Positions 39,006 to 43,941 of a stretch of 43,941 bases of DNA are shown piece by piece. The stretch's first letter is position 1, and each line of letters starts with the position of its first letter. The notes beneath the pieces were generated by a model, which worked only from the letters and a program-made list of their open reading frames with translations, had not been told where the DNA came from and ran no database searches. Location: positions 1 through 43,941 of the IMG/VR virus record IMGVR_UViG_3300010371_000054. One strand, 5' to 3'. A program made the position numbers and the translations under genes. The DNA is from a virus.

Positions 39006-39076
39006 CACAGCAGCACCCCAACAATAAGAAATGTTCCAACGCAGGCGATGAGGAGGGAGAGGAGGTAGTCGGTCAT
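39005..39076 (-). CDS. Single-TM microprotein, 23 aa
   Basis: ATG at 39076; MTDYLLSLLIACVGTFLIVG plus VLL, entirely hydrophobic after the first residues. TGATG overlaps on both sides link it to the genes before and after. Function unknown. Confidence 0.45.
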   Translation of the reverse strand: MTDYLLSLLIACVGTFLIVGVLL

Positions 39077-39291
39077 CAGTCTTCGTCCAACTCATTCGCC
39101 TCGATTTGCCAAGGCTGAGGGCAATAGCAAACGTTGCCTTGGTTGAAGCGTTCGAGGGTGTCCCACGATTCGAGATTGTCGAGCGTCGCAACCTCAGAAG
39201 CCTTCTCGATCGCGTCTTCCTCACTGTCGGCCTCCACCTCCACATAGAGGTGGCCAGCCATCGGAATCATCACGCTCCATTTCTTGGTCAT
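39076..39291 (-). CDS. Hypothetical protein, 71 aa
   Basis: ATG at 39291 (ATG 39306 is an alternative). MTKKWSVMIPMAGHLYVEVE, then SEEDAIEKASEVATLDNLES: a small alpha/beta fold common in phages. C-terminal part has CYCPQPW. Function unknown. Confidence 0.6.
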   Translation of the reverse strand: MTKKWSVMIPMAGHLYVEVEADSEEDAIEKASEVATLDNLESWDTLERFNQGNVCYCPQPWQIEANELDED

Positions 39292-39292
39292 C

Positions 39293-39595
39293 TCAAACTG
39301 CCCCATGCTTACGAAGATCGCGGGTGTGATCCCAGCGCGCGGCCTGACGATCTGGACGGTCGAGCGCCGGCATGCCTTGCTCAGCTTCCTCGAACAGTTC
39401 GTCCGTCACGTCTTCAACAAAGAGCCCGTCAACGTGGTGGATGAATACGACGTGCTTGCTCTCGCCGGTCTGGAGCATATGGACGACATCACGGCGGGTG
39501 TGCTCGGGATTGACGACAGCCTCACGGCCGATCTTCCCGTGGTCGATCATCACGACGAAATAGGAGTGGCTGGTGCGCTTGCAGTGTGCGGTCAT
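39293..39595 (-). CDS. Hypothetical protein, 100 aa
   Basis: Behind GAGGGGGAAAACA. Alpha/beta: SHSYFVVMIDHGKIGREAVV, NPEHTRRDVVHMLQTGESKH, VVFIHHVDGLFVEDVTDELF. Found in early operons of rhizobial phages. Function unknown. Confidence 0.65.
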   Translation of the reverse strand: MTAHCKRTSHSYFVVMIDHGKIGREAVVNPEHTRRDVVHMLQTGESKHVVFIHHVDGLFVEDVTDELFEEAEQGMPALDRPDRQAARWDHTRDLRKHGAV

Positions 39596-39630
39596 TGTTT
39601 TCCCCCTCGTTTCAGATCGGATGGGAAGGT

Positions 39631-39649
39631 GAGGGGCACAGAGCCCCTC
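39631..39649. terminator. Hairpin after the first leftward gene
   Basis: GAGGGGC-ACAGA-GCCCCTC: perfect 7-bp stem, 5-nt loop, between the first and second leftward genes. No T-run. It may be an attenuator that limits transcription into the long leftward operon. Confidence 0.5.
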
Positions 39650-39656
39650 TTCGCAT

Positions 39657-39821
39657 TCAGGAGATCTGGATGCCGACCTTCAGGAACTCGCGCTTGAAGT
39701 ACTCACGATCCTCGGGGGTGAGGGCCTTGATTTCGGCCTGCAGCTCCATGAGCGTCTGGCCCGGCTTCTTGCCGAAAAACTCGTTGATGGCGGCGGTGAA
39801 GGAGAGAGTGCGGTTGGTCAT
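39657..39821 (-). CDS. First leftward early protein, 54 aa
   Basis: ATG at 39821 with GGAG at proper spacing. MTNRTLSFTAAINEFFGKKP then GQTLMELQAEIKALTPEDRE and YFKREFLKVGIQIS: a helical protein. As the first gene from PL it takes the position of lambda N, but no arginine-rich RNA-binding motif is present. Similar KPGQTLxEFxxExKxLxxxDR proteins occur in phages without a known role. Confidence 0.65.
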   Translation of the reverse strand: MTNRTLSFTAAINEFFGKKPGQTLMELQAEIKALTPEDREYFKREFLKVGIQIS

Positions 39822-39826
39822 TGGCT

Positions 39827-39846
39827 GGCTCCGTGTTGATGGAGCC
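39827..39846 (-). promoter_or_regulatory. Hairpin over the ribosome binding site of the first leftward gene
   Basis: On the minus strand GGCTCC-ATCAACAC-GGAGCC, with the GGAG ribosome binding site in the 3' arm. It lies in the first 15-20 nt of the predicted PL transcript, so it could lower translation of the first gene until melted or bound. Confidence 0.5.
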
Positions 39847-39876
39847 AATCTACTTCACGTCTTGTGAAGTCGTCAA
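39847..39876 (-). promoter_or_regulatory. Promoter PL (leftward early)
   Basis: Minus strand: TTGACG (39876-39871), 18-bp spacer containing operator O1, TAGATT (39852-39847). Same design as PR. Drives the leftward early genes. Confidence 0.8.
39853..39869. promoter_or_regulatory. Operator O1 in PL
   Basis: CTTCACGTCTTGTGAAG: perfect 6-bp arms around a 5-bp centre. It fills the PL spacer. Confidence 0.85.
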
Positions 39877-39883
39877 GCACTAT

Positions 39884-39900
39884 TTTCACGCCCTGTGAAG
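39884..39900. promoter_or_regulatory. Operator O2
   Basis: TTTCACGCCCTGTGAAG: one mismatch to the arm consensus, starting 31 bp after O1. Confidence 0.75.
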
Positions 39901-39905
39901 ATTGC

Positions 39906-39922
39906 CTTCACAAACCGTGATG
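39906..39922. promoter_or_regulatory. Operator O3 (degenerate)
   Basis: CTTCACAAACCGTGATG: left arm perfect, right arm differs in the last two bases. It starts 22 bp after O2 and lies just beyond the repressor stop. Confidence 0.6.
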
Positions 39923-39927
39923 AAGTG

Positions 39928-40203
39928 TCAGGCTGCTTGACGTATTTTCAGCCGCAGCTCGTGCGCCAGGCCGGAGGGATTGGCCCGATAGATCCAATCC
40001 AGGGTAAGGCCAAACTCGTCGCATAGCGAAATCGCTACGGGCAGAGTGATTTGCCGCTCGCCGCTTTCGTACTGCGACCAGCGATTTTCCTTGATGTCGA
40101 TCCGTTTGCAGACGTCGACAGGCCTTAGTCCCAGCGCAAGCCGGGTTACTTCCAGTCGCTTTGCCAATGACTTAAGGCTTTCGGGCATGACCACATTGGA
40201 CAT
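39928..40203 (-). CDS. CI-like repressor (XRE family)
   Basis: 91 aa from ATG at 40203. HTH_3 domain at about residues 12-75: LAKRLEVTRLALGLRPVDVC, KRIDIKENRWSQYESGERQI, TLPVAISLCDEFGLTLDWIY. There is no C-terminal cleavage domain of the LexA/CI type, so induction is not by RecA-stimulated self-cleavage in the usual way. It lies between PL and PR operators and is transcribed leftward, as lambda cI. Longer upstream start codons would overrun PR and the Cro-like gene. Confidence 0.85.
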   Translation of the reverse strand: MSNVVMPESLKSLAKRLEVTRLALGLRPVDVCKRIDIKENRWSQYESGERQITLPVAISLCDEFGLTLDWIYRANPSGLAHELRLKIRQAA

Positions 40204-40241
40204 CACCAAAGCGGCCGTTTCCACTGCCAACCTGTGAAGGC

Positions 40242-40271
40242 TTGACAACTTCACAGCACGTGAAGTAGTAT
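40242..40271 (+). promoter_or_regulatory. Promoter PR (rightward early)
   Basis: TTGACA (40242-40247), 18-bp spacer filled by operator O4, TAGTAT (40266-40271). Expected transcript start at about 40277-40279, which is the ATG of the Cro-like gene, so the mRNA is likely leaderless. Confidence 0.85.
40249..40265. promoter_or_regulatory. Operator O4 in PR
   Basis: CTTCACAGCACGTGAAG: perfect 6-bp arms. Occupancy would directly block RNA polymerase at PR. Confidence 0.85.
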
Positions 40272-40276
40272 AGGGC

Positions 40277-40489
40277 ATGCTCAACTCAGTCGACGACGTT
40301 ATTGATGCACTCGGGGGTCCGTCCAAGACGGCGGACCTTACCGGAGTAGGAGCGTCTGCGGTGGTGAACTGGCGCACACGCGGGATCGCGCCGGCCAAGT
40401 TTCTCTTGGTGACGAAGGCCTTGAAGTCGAGAGGCTTGGAGGCCTCGCCCGGTGTTTTTGCCTTCAAGAAGCAGAAGGCCCGCGCATGA
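40277..40489 (+). CDS. Cro-like repressor (YdaS-type)
   Basis: 70 aa. MLNSVDDVIDALGGPSKTAD then LTGVGASAVVNWRTRGIAPA: a short Cro/YdaS-type HTH, followed by FLLVTKALKSRGLEASP. First gene from PR, start at the predicted transcription start. It would compete with the CI-like repressor for the CTTCAC operators. Confidence 0.8.
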   Translation: MLNSVDDVIDALGGPSKTADLTGVGASAVVNWRTRGIAPAKFLLVTKALKSRGLEASPGVFAFKKQKARA

Positions 40490-40635
40490 TGACGACGCTC
40501 CCGCTTGCGCGGAAACGGAATGACCTTCCCCGACATGGTGTGATGCCCGCTGCCCGATTGTGTGGCCATTATTCAACCACAAGTGAGGCGGGTTCGTCAT
40601 CAAAAATTCACGATTCGATCAAGGCATTTGTGTGA
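40486..40635 (+). CDS. Hypothetical protein, 49 aa
   Basis: ATG 40486 overlaps the Cro-like stop as ATGA. MMTTLPLARKRNDLPRHGVM then a Ser-rich tail. Coupling is the main evidence. Function unknown. Confidence 0.45.
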   Translation: MMTTLPLARKRNDLPRHGVMPAARLCGHYSTTSEAGSSSKIHDSIKAFV

Positions 40636-40650
40636 CCGGAAGATGAACGC

Positions 40651-40929
40651 ATGACCCATTGGCGAACAGCTCGCGTCATCGACATCAACAGCGGCCGGCA
40701 GTCGCCTCGGGGGCTGAACAAAGCGCCGCCGGCCGCATCACGCGACATTTACGCATCGCGTGGGTCTGGAATCTCACCTGAGCTTATGGACCGCGTAGCG
40801 CTTTGCTTCTCCGTGGCGTTCTTCGGGGGCGTTGCGGTCTGCGCCGGCATCTCCGCGTATTTCATCAGTCTTATCATTGATTGGGACGGCGTAGGGGAAG
40901 CCGCGTTTCGCATCTTCAGCTTTGGTTAG
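40651..40929 (+). CDS. Membrane protein, 92 aa
   Basis: Basic N-terminal 45 residues, then a hydrophobic segment VALCFSVAFFGGVAVCAGIS plus AYFISLIID that spans the membrane once, and an aromatic C-terminus. Function unknown; superinfection exclusion would fit an early immunity-linked membrane protein but is speculation. Confidence 0.6.
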   Translation: MTHWRTARVIDINSGRQSPRGLNKAPPAASRDIYASRGSGISPELMDRVALCFSVAFFGGVAVCAGISAYFISLIIDWDGVGEAAFRIFSFG

Positions 40930-40935
40930 AACGCG

Positions 40936-40953
40936 CTCGGCGTGCAGGCCGAG
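40936..40953. terminator. Hairpin, possible early rightward terminator
   Basis: CTCGGC-GTGCAG-GCCGAG: perfect 6-bp stem, 6-nt loop, 7 bp after the membrane protein stop. No T-run. Position is like lambda tR1. Confidence 0.45.
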
Positions 40954-41053
40954 TGTGCTCCAAGGATCTTCGTTCTGATTGTCTGCCTTCATGCCAACCA
41001 ACATGAAGGAGTTCACTGAGATGGTATTGCCATACTCTGACAGGAATAAGCCA

Positions 41054-41398
41054 ATGAGTGCAGCTGCGTTGACCTCCTCCACCAGGATGGCCCTTGGGGT
41101 GCTAGTCGAGCGTGAACAGAGGCATTACGGCCGGATGGAGGCCTATGAACGTGTCGCTAGGACGGTCGGGATTTCGTCGTCGTGGATACGCAAGTTCCTG
41201 GCGAACTCTGAAGAGGTCAAAGAGCCTCGCATCACATTATTCCAGAATATCAGGGCCTCTTACGAAAGTCTTTGTAACCGCGTCGAAGCAGAAAACCGGG
41301 CAGATGAGTTGCGGTTGAAACTCATCATGGGAGAGTTGAATGCGGTTGATAAGGGCTTTGTGGCGGAAGCTGCTTCTGAAAATCAGGCTGATATTTAG
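41054..41398 (+). CDS. Putative HTH regulator, 114 aa
   Basis: ATG 41054 preferred for AGGA at proper spacing; ATG 40991 is an alternative. Residues 20-62 (HYGRMEAYERVARTVGISSS, WIRKFLANSEEVKEPRITLF) look like a helix-turn-helix. The C-terminal half is a charged helix (RVEAENRADELRLKLIMGEL). It occupies the lambda cII position. Function not established. Confidence 0.65.
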   Translation: MSAAALTSSTRMALGVLVEREQRHYGRMEAYERVARTVGISSSWIRKFLANSEEVKEPRITLFQNIRASYESLCNRVEAENRADELRLKLIMGELNAVDKGFVAEAASENQADI

Positions 41399-41409
41399 GA
41401 GGTGAGCCG

Positions 41410-41463
41410 ATGACGCACGATATGCGCTCTCACCTTCATCTACCAGACCCGCCATTGTCCTGA
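41410..41463 (+). CDS. 17-codon ORF with a perfect ribosome binding site
   Basis: AGGAGGTGA followed by CCG and ATG 41410, encoding MTHDMRSHLHLPDPPLS. The strongest ribosome binding site that I see here, on a very short ORF in the 83-bp gap before the DnaA-like gene. Likely translated; product or leader function unknown. Confidence 0.45.
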   Translation: MTHDMRSHLHLPDPPLS

Positions 41464-41481
41464 GCAACGAAAGGGGGAAGC

Positions 41482-42030
41482 ATGACACCAACGCAAGCTG
41501 CAATTCACGAACGGCACAAGATGTTCCGGGCGCGCATCGCTGCGAACGCTGTGCCGGATACGCCGGTTAGCTGCCAGTCGGCTTCAGGGAGGCGCGGTTC
41601 ACCTCCGCCGGTAGCCGAGCCTGCGCTGGAGGTCGCTGAGAAGCCGATCGATACATGGGTTGCGCGCCAGAAGGCGCTTCAGGTCATCGAAGTATGGCCC
41701 TACATCCCGATCGAGGACCTTCCTCCCACCAGGTTCTCCAAGATCCAAGATATCAAGCGCGCGGTTATCCGCCTTTTCCCGACAGTCACCATTAGGGATA
41801 TCGATTCGAGACGCCGCACTGCGGATGTCATCATGCCGCGACAGATCGGGATGTTCCTCGCGAAAACGAGGACAGGCGCATCCCTGCCAGAAATCGGCAA
41901 GCGCTTCGGGGGGCGAGATCACACAACTGCGCTGCATGCGGTCAACAAGATCGGGGCTCTCATCAAGACTGATAAAGAGCTGGCGCAGATTATCCACGCC
42001 ATTGAGGGCTACTTGGAGCTTCATCCATGA
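41482..42030 (+). CDS. DnaA domain IV-like replication initiator
   Basis: 182 aa, AAAGGGGG upstream. Residues 118-160 (MPRQIGMFLAKTRTGASLPE, IGKRFGGRDHTTALHAVNKI) are the DnaA C-terminal DNA-binding domain, including the signature GGRDHTT at 143-149. The AAA+ ATPase domains are absent; the N-terminal 100 residues are unrelated and Pro/Ala-rich at first. It probably binds DnaA-box-like sites to recruit or divert host initiation to the phage origin. Confidence 0.85.
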   Translation: MTPTQAAIHERHKMFRARIAANAVPDTPVSCQSASGRRGSPPPVAEPALEVAEKPIDTWVARQKALQVIEVWPYIPIEDLPPTRFSKIQDIKRAVIRLFPTVTIRDIDSRRRTADVIMPRQIGMFLAKTRTGASLPEIGKRFGGRDHTTALHAVNKIGALIKTDKELAQIIHAIEGYLELHP

Positions 42031-42227
42031 AGCCAACCCCGATCCATCTGATTGTATCGAACCTCAAGCGCATGAAACTCCCCCTGCAGATCCAAACGTT
42101 GCAAGCGCTGGTCTCACTGGAGAAGCCGTACAGCGTGCGGCGGAATGAACTCCTCTCGATCCTGGCCGGCAAGATGACGAAACAACTGCGGTGGGAAGCG
42201 CGGCAGGAGCGGAGGAAAGCAGCATGA
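42027..42227 (+). CDS. Hypothetical basic protein, 66 aa
   Basis: ATGA overlaps on both sides. Helical (IHLIVSNLKRMKLPLQIQTL, VRRNELLSILAGKMTKQLRW) and strongly basic C-terminus (EARQERRKAA). Possibly nucleic acid binding. Confidence 0.65.
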   Translation: MKPTPIHLIVSNLKRMKLPLQIQTLQALVSLEKPYSVRRNELLSILAGKMTKQLRWEARQERRKAA

Positions 42228-42913
42228 GGAAGGAAGTCTTAGCCGAAGGCGTGGAGCTATATCTCGGGGACTGCCGCGAGGTGCTGCCAATACTTGGCAA
42301 GGTCGATGCAGTGGTGACTGATCCGCCTTACGGCATGAAATGGGATGGTAAGGTCACAGTTGGCAAGAACGGCCACGGCTCGACAGGTACGAAGGCAAAG
42401 CACTACGGCGTCGAGATCATGGGAGACGATCGGCCGTTTGAAGCTGCACCGTGGCTCCGGTTTAGGAACGTATTGCTATGGGGGTTTAATCATTTCCCCG
42501 AACAATTATCGAAGGGGCGGGCGCTCGTTTGGATTAAACGATCCGATGAAGCTTTCGGTTCGTTCCTCAGCGATGCTGAACTAGCATGGTGCTCTAACGG
42601 CCATGGTGTTTACTGCTTTCGCGATCAAAGCCTAATGGCGGAAACAAAGGATCGCGCGCATCCGACGCAAAAACCCGTTCCCTTGATGCGCTGGTGCATC
42701 GAACAATTCCCGAACTCGCAAACCATCCTTGATCCCTTCATGGGCTCCGGCACGACAGGCGTTGCCGCCGTCAAACTCGGCAGGAAGTTCATCGGCATTG
42801 AGATCGAGCCAAAGTACTTCGATATCGCACGCAAGCGCATCCAAGCCGCGCTAGACGCGCCTGATATGTTTGTAGAGCCTCCCAAGCCCGCGAAGCAGGA
42901 GGCGATGCTTTGA
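42224..42913 (+). CDS. DNA N6-adenine/N4-cytosine methyltransferase
   Basis: 229 aa from ATG 42224 (ATGA). Motif IV DPPYG at residues 33-37 comes before motif I DPFMGSGTTG (170-179) and FIGIEIEP, a beta-class order. HPTQKPVPLMRW precedes motif I as in this family. It may protect phage DNA or mark it for regulation; the target cannot be read from sequence. Confidence 0.9.
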   Translation: MRKEVLAEGVELYLGDCREVLPILGKVDAVVTDPPYGMKWDGKVTVGKNGHGSTGTKAKHYGVEIMGDDRPFEAAPWLRFRNVLLWGFNHFPEQLSKGRALVWIKRSDEAFGSFLSDAELAWCSNGHGVYCFRDQSLMAETKDRAHPTQKPVPLMRWCIEQFPNSQTILDPFMGSGTTGVAAVKLGRKFIGIEIEPKYFDIARKRIQAALDAPDMFVEPPKPAKQEAML

Positions 42914-43152
42914 AACTCTACGCCATGAAATTCGTGCGCTTTGACAGAATCGAAGACCACTACCGGCAAGGATGGGTCATGAGCTTCCCGAACGCTCCCA
43001 TGCATCATCACTATTACGGGGTGGAGTTAGCATGGATCTGCTCTTGCCCTATTCCAGGGGGCTGCAAACCCCGCCTGAGGCCTATCAGTAACCGAACCCG
43101 CGTTCCCGCAGCATCAACAGAGAGCGCAGATGAGCGAGCAAATCGGAGATAA
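42910..43152 (+). CDS. Hypothetical protein, 80 aa
   Basis: TTG 42910 start, overlapping the methyltransferase stop (TTGA), supported by AGGAGG 6 bases upstream; ATG 42925 lacks such a site. MKLYAMKFVRFDRIEDHYRQ then GWVMSFPNAPMHHHYYGVEL and WICSCP, a pattern of small phage proteins found between methyltransferase and GapR genes. Function unknown. Confidence 0.65.
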   Translation: MKLYAMKFVRFDRIEDHYRQGWVMSFPNAPMHHHYYGVELAWICSCPIPGGCKPRLRPISNRTRVPAASTESADERANRR

Positions 43153-43378
43153 CGCAAAGCAGCAGCTACGGTCGATCGTGGAGAGGGTCGAACGGCTGAA
43201 TGAGGAGATCAAGGGTCTCCAGTCAGATCGTGGCGACATTTTTGAGGAAGCCAAGTCAAATGGTTTTGACGTACCCGCGCTGAAGGCCATCGTCCGCGCT
43301 CGCCGCGAGGATCCGGAGAAGCGCCGCGCCAGGGAAGCGATGATGGACGTCTACGGCGAGGCGCTGGGGGTCAGGTAG
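43130..43378 (+). CDS. GapR-like (DUF2312) DNA-binding protein
   Basis: 82 aa. Nearly the whole protein follows the GapR/DUF2312 pattern: QLRSIVERVERLNEEIKGLQ, SDRGDIFEEAKSNGFDVPAL, KAIVRARREDPEKRRAREAM. In Caulobacter GapR binds overtwisted DNA ahead of replication forks and aids topoisomerases. A phage copy just before the replication gene suggests a role in phage replication or in managing supercoiling. Confidence 0.9.
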   Translation: MSEQIGDNAKQQLRSIVERVERLNEEIKGLQSDRGDIFEEAKSNGFDVPALKAIVRARREDPEKRRAREAMMDVYGEALGVR

Positions 43379-43941
43379 TGGCACTCACGCCAAAGAACTG
43401 GTCTTCGTTCCAGCACTATAAAGACCGAGCCCCGCCGTGGATCAAGCTCCATCGGGGCTTGCTGGACAACATTGATTACTACCGGCTGTCCGCAGAGGCC
43501 GGCAAGGCGCTCCCTTTGATTTGGCTAATAGCATCCGAAAAGGATGGCTTGGTGCCGAGCGCTCCGGAGTTGGCATTCAGGCTTCGCATAGATGAGGACA
43601 TGGCTACGGACATCCTTGATGAACTGGTGGAGCGCTGTTTTTTGGTGGAATCTGACTTAGCAGAGACTGCGGAGCAAGATGCTACGCCTGCCCAGCGCGT
43701 GGCTAAGTCCAATGGTTTTGGCTCTCGCCACATCTCTGACGAAGTGAAGCGAGTCGTGTGGGAGAGAGACGGTGGCAAATGCTGCGAGTGTGGTGGTGAC
43801 CAGAACATTGAATTCGACCACAAACACCCTGTTTCAAAAGGTGGAAACTCCGAAGAAGGCAATGTTCAACTTCTCTGCCGACGGTGCAACCGACGCAAGC
43901 GTGCGCGTGTTGCTACGCAGCAGCTGGGCAGGCGTAGCCTA
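43378..43941 (+). CDS. Phage replication protein with HNH domain, N-terminal part
   Basis: GTG 43378 overlaps the GapR stop (TAGTG); the frame is open to the window end and continues at position 1. Residues 1-90 (SSFQHYKDRAPPWIKLHRGL, LDNIDYYRLSAEAGKALPLI, ELAFRLRIDEDMATDILDEL) are the winged-helix N-terminal domain of phage replication proteins. Residues 118-182 form an HNH domain: WERDGGKCCECGG, IEFDHKHPVSKGGNSEEGNV, LLCRRCN. The HNH lies between the initiator's N- and C-terminal parts. Confidence 0.85.
   Translation, partial: MALTPKNWSSFQHYKDRAPPWIKLHRGLLDNIDYYRLSAEAGKALPLIWLIASEKDGLVPSAPELAFRLRIDEDMATDILDELVERCFLVESDLAETAEQDATPAQRVAKSNGFGSRHISDEVKRVVWERDGGKCCECGGDQNIEFDHKHPVSKGGNSEEGNVQLLCRRCNRRKRARVATQQLGRRSL

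Noticed and set aside
41990-41998. Phage origin at a DnaA box.
   Set aside because: Only one near-match to the DnaA box was seen, without iterons or an AT-rich stretch, so no origin is annotated.
1-43941. CRISPR array or insertion sequence.
   Set aside because: No regularly spaced repeats and no transposase-like gene were seen in any frame.

Overview
This window reads as a complete temperate podovirus-type phage genome in circular (or circularly permuted) form, from a phage of an alphaproteobacterium, most likely Hyphomicrobiales (Rhizobiales). The grounds are a GapR/DUF2312-like protein, a GcrA-like HTH protein next to a DUF6456-like protein, a DnaA domain IV-like initiator, an attP that reproduces the 3' half of a tRNA-Val(TAC) gene, and a GC-rich genome. 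The attP is unbroken with phage genes on both sides, so this is the excised or virion form rather than an integrated prophage. The replication gene that runs off the right end (43378-43941) continues in frame at the left end (to 462), and both ends carry the 9-mer CGTAGCCTA.

The layout is lambda-like. The immunity region (39820-40490) has two divergent promoters with the same design: a TTGACR -35, an 18-bp spacer filled by a 17-bp palindromic operator (CTTCAC-N5-GTGAAG), and a TAG-type -10. They flank a leftward XRE repressor gene. Rightward from PR come a Cro-like gene on an apparently leaderless transcript, small genes, a DnaA-C-like protein, a DNA methyltransferase, GapR, and a replication protein carrying an internal HNH domain. 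Past the window junction follow small genes and two putative regulators (HTH and DUF6456-like). After a hairpin-bearing gap (2658-2781) the late genes run from 2.8 to 26.9 kb: terminase, portal (split into two ORFs), a TPR-glycosyltransferase, scaffold, major capsid, head and tail genes, a secreted Cys-rich protein, internal/ejection proteins, a virion transglycosylase, a collar-domain fibre, and a lysis-type cluster of small membrane proteins including a nested spanin-like pair. Three small minus-strand genes fill gaps inside the late region.

Leftward from PL, about 40 tightly packed genes run from 39.8 to 26.9 kb: small unknowns, a Sak4-like recombination ATPase, an HNH nuclease, a Mom-like DNA modification protein whose 5' end contains a whole tRNA-Gly-like sequence, an Acb2/Tad1-like candidate cyclic-nucleotide sponge, a radical SAM enzyme, excisionase and integrase beside attP, a compact C5 cytosine methyltransferase, a C2H2 zinc-finger microprotein and a Lar-like protein. 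The leftward and rightward arms converge on a hairpin at 26871-26889.

Main themes: a concentration of candidate anti-defence and DNA-modification genes (Mom-like, two methyltransferases, Lar-like, Acb2-like, possibly the radical SAM enzyme), and many 23-45-residue single-TM microproteins joined to neighbours by ATGA/TGATG overlaps. All functional names come from motif reading by eye; no database search was run.
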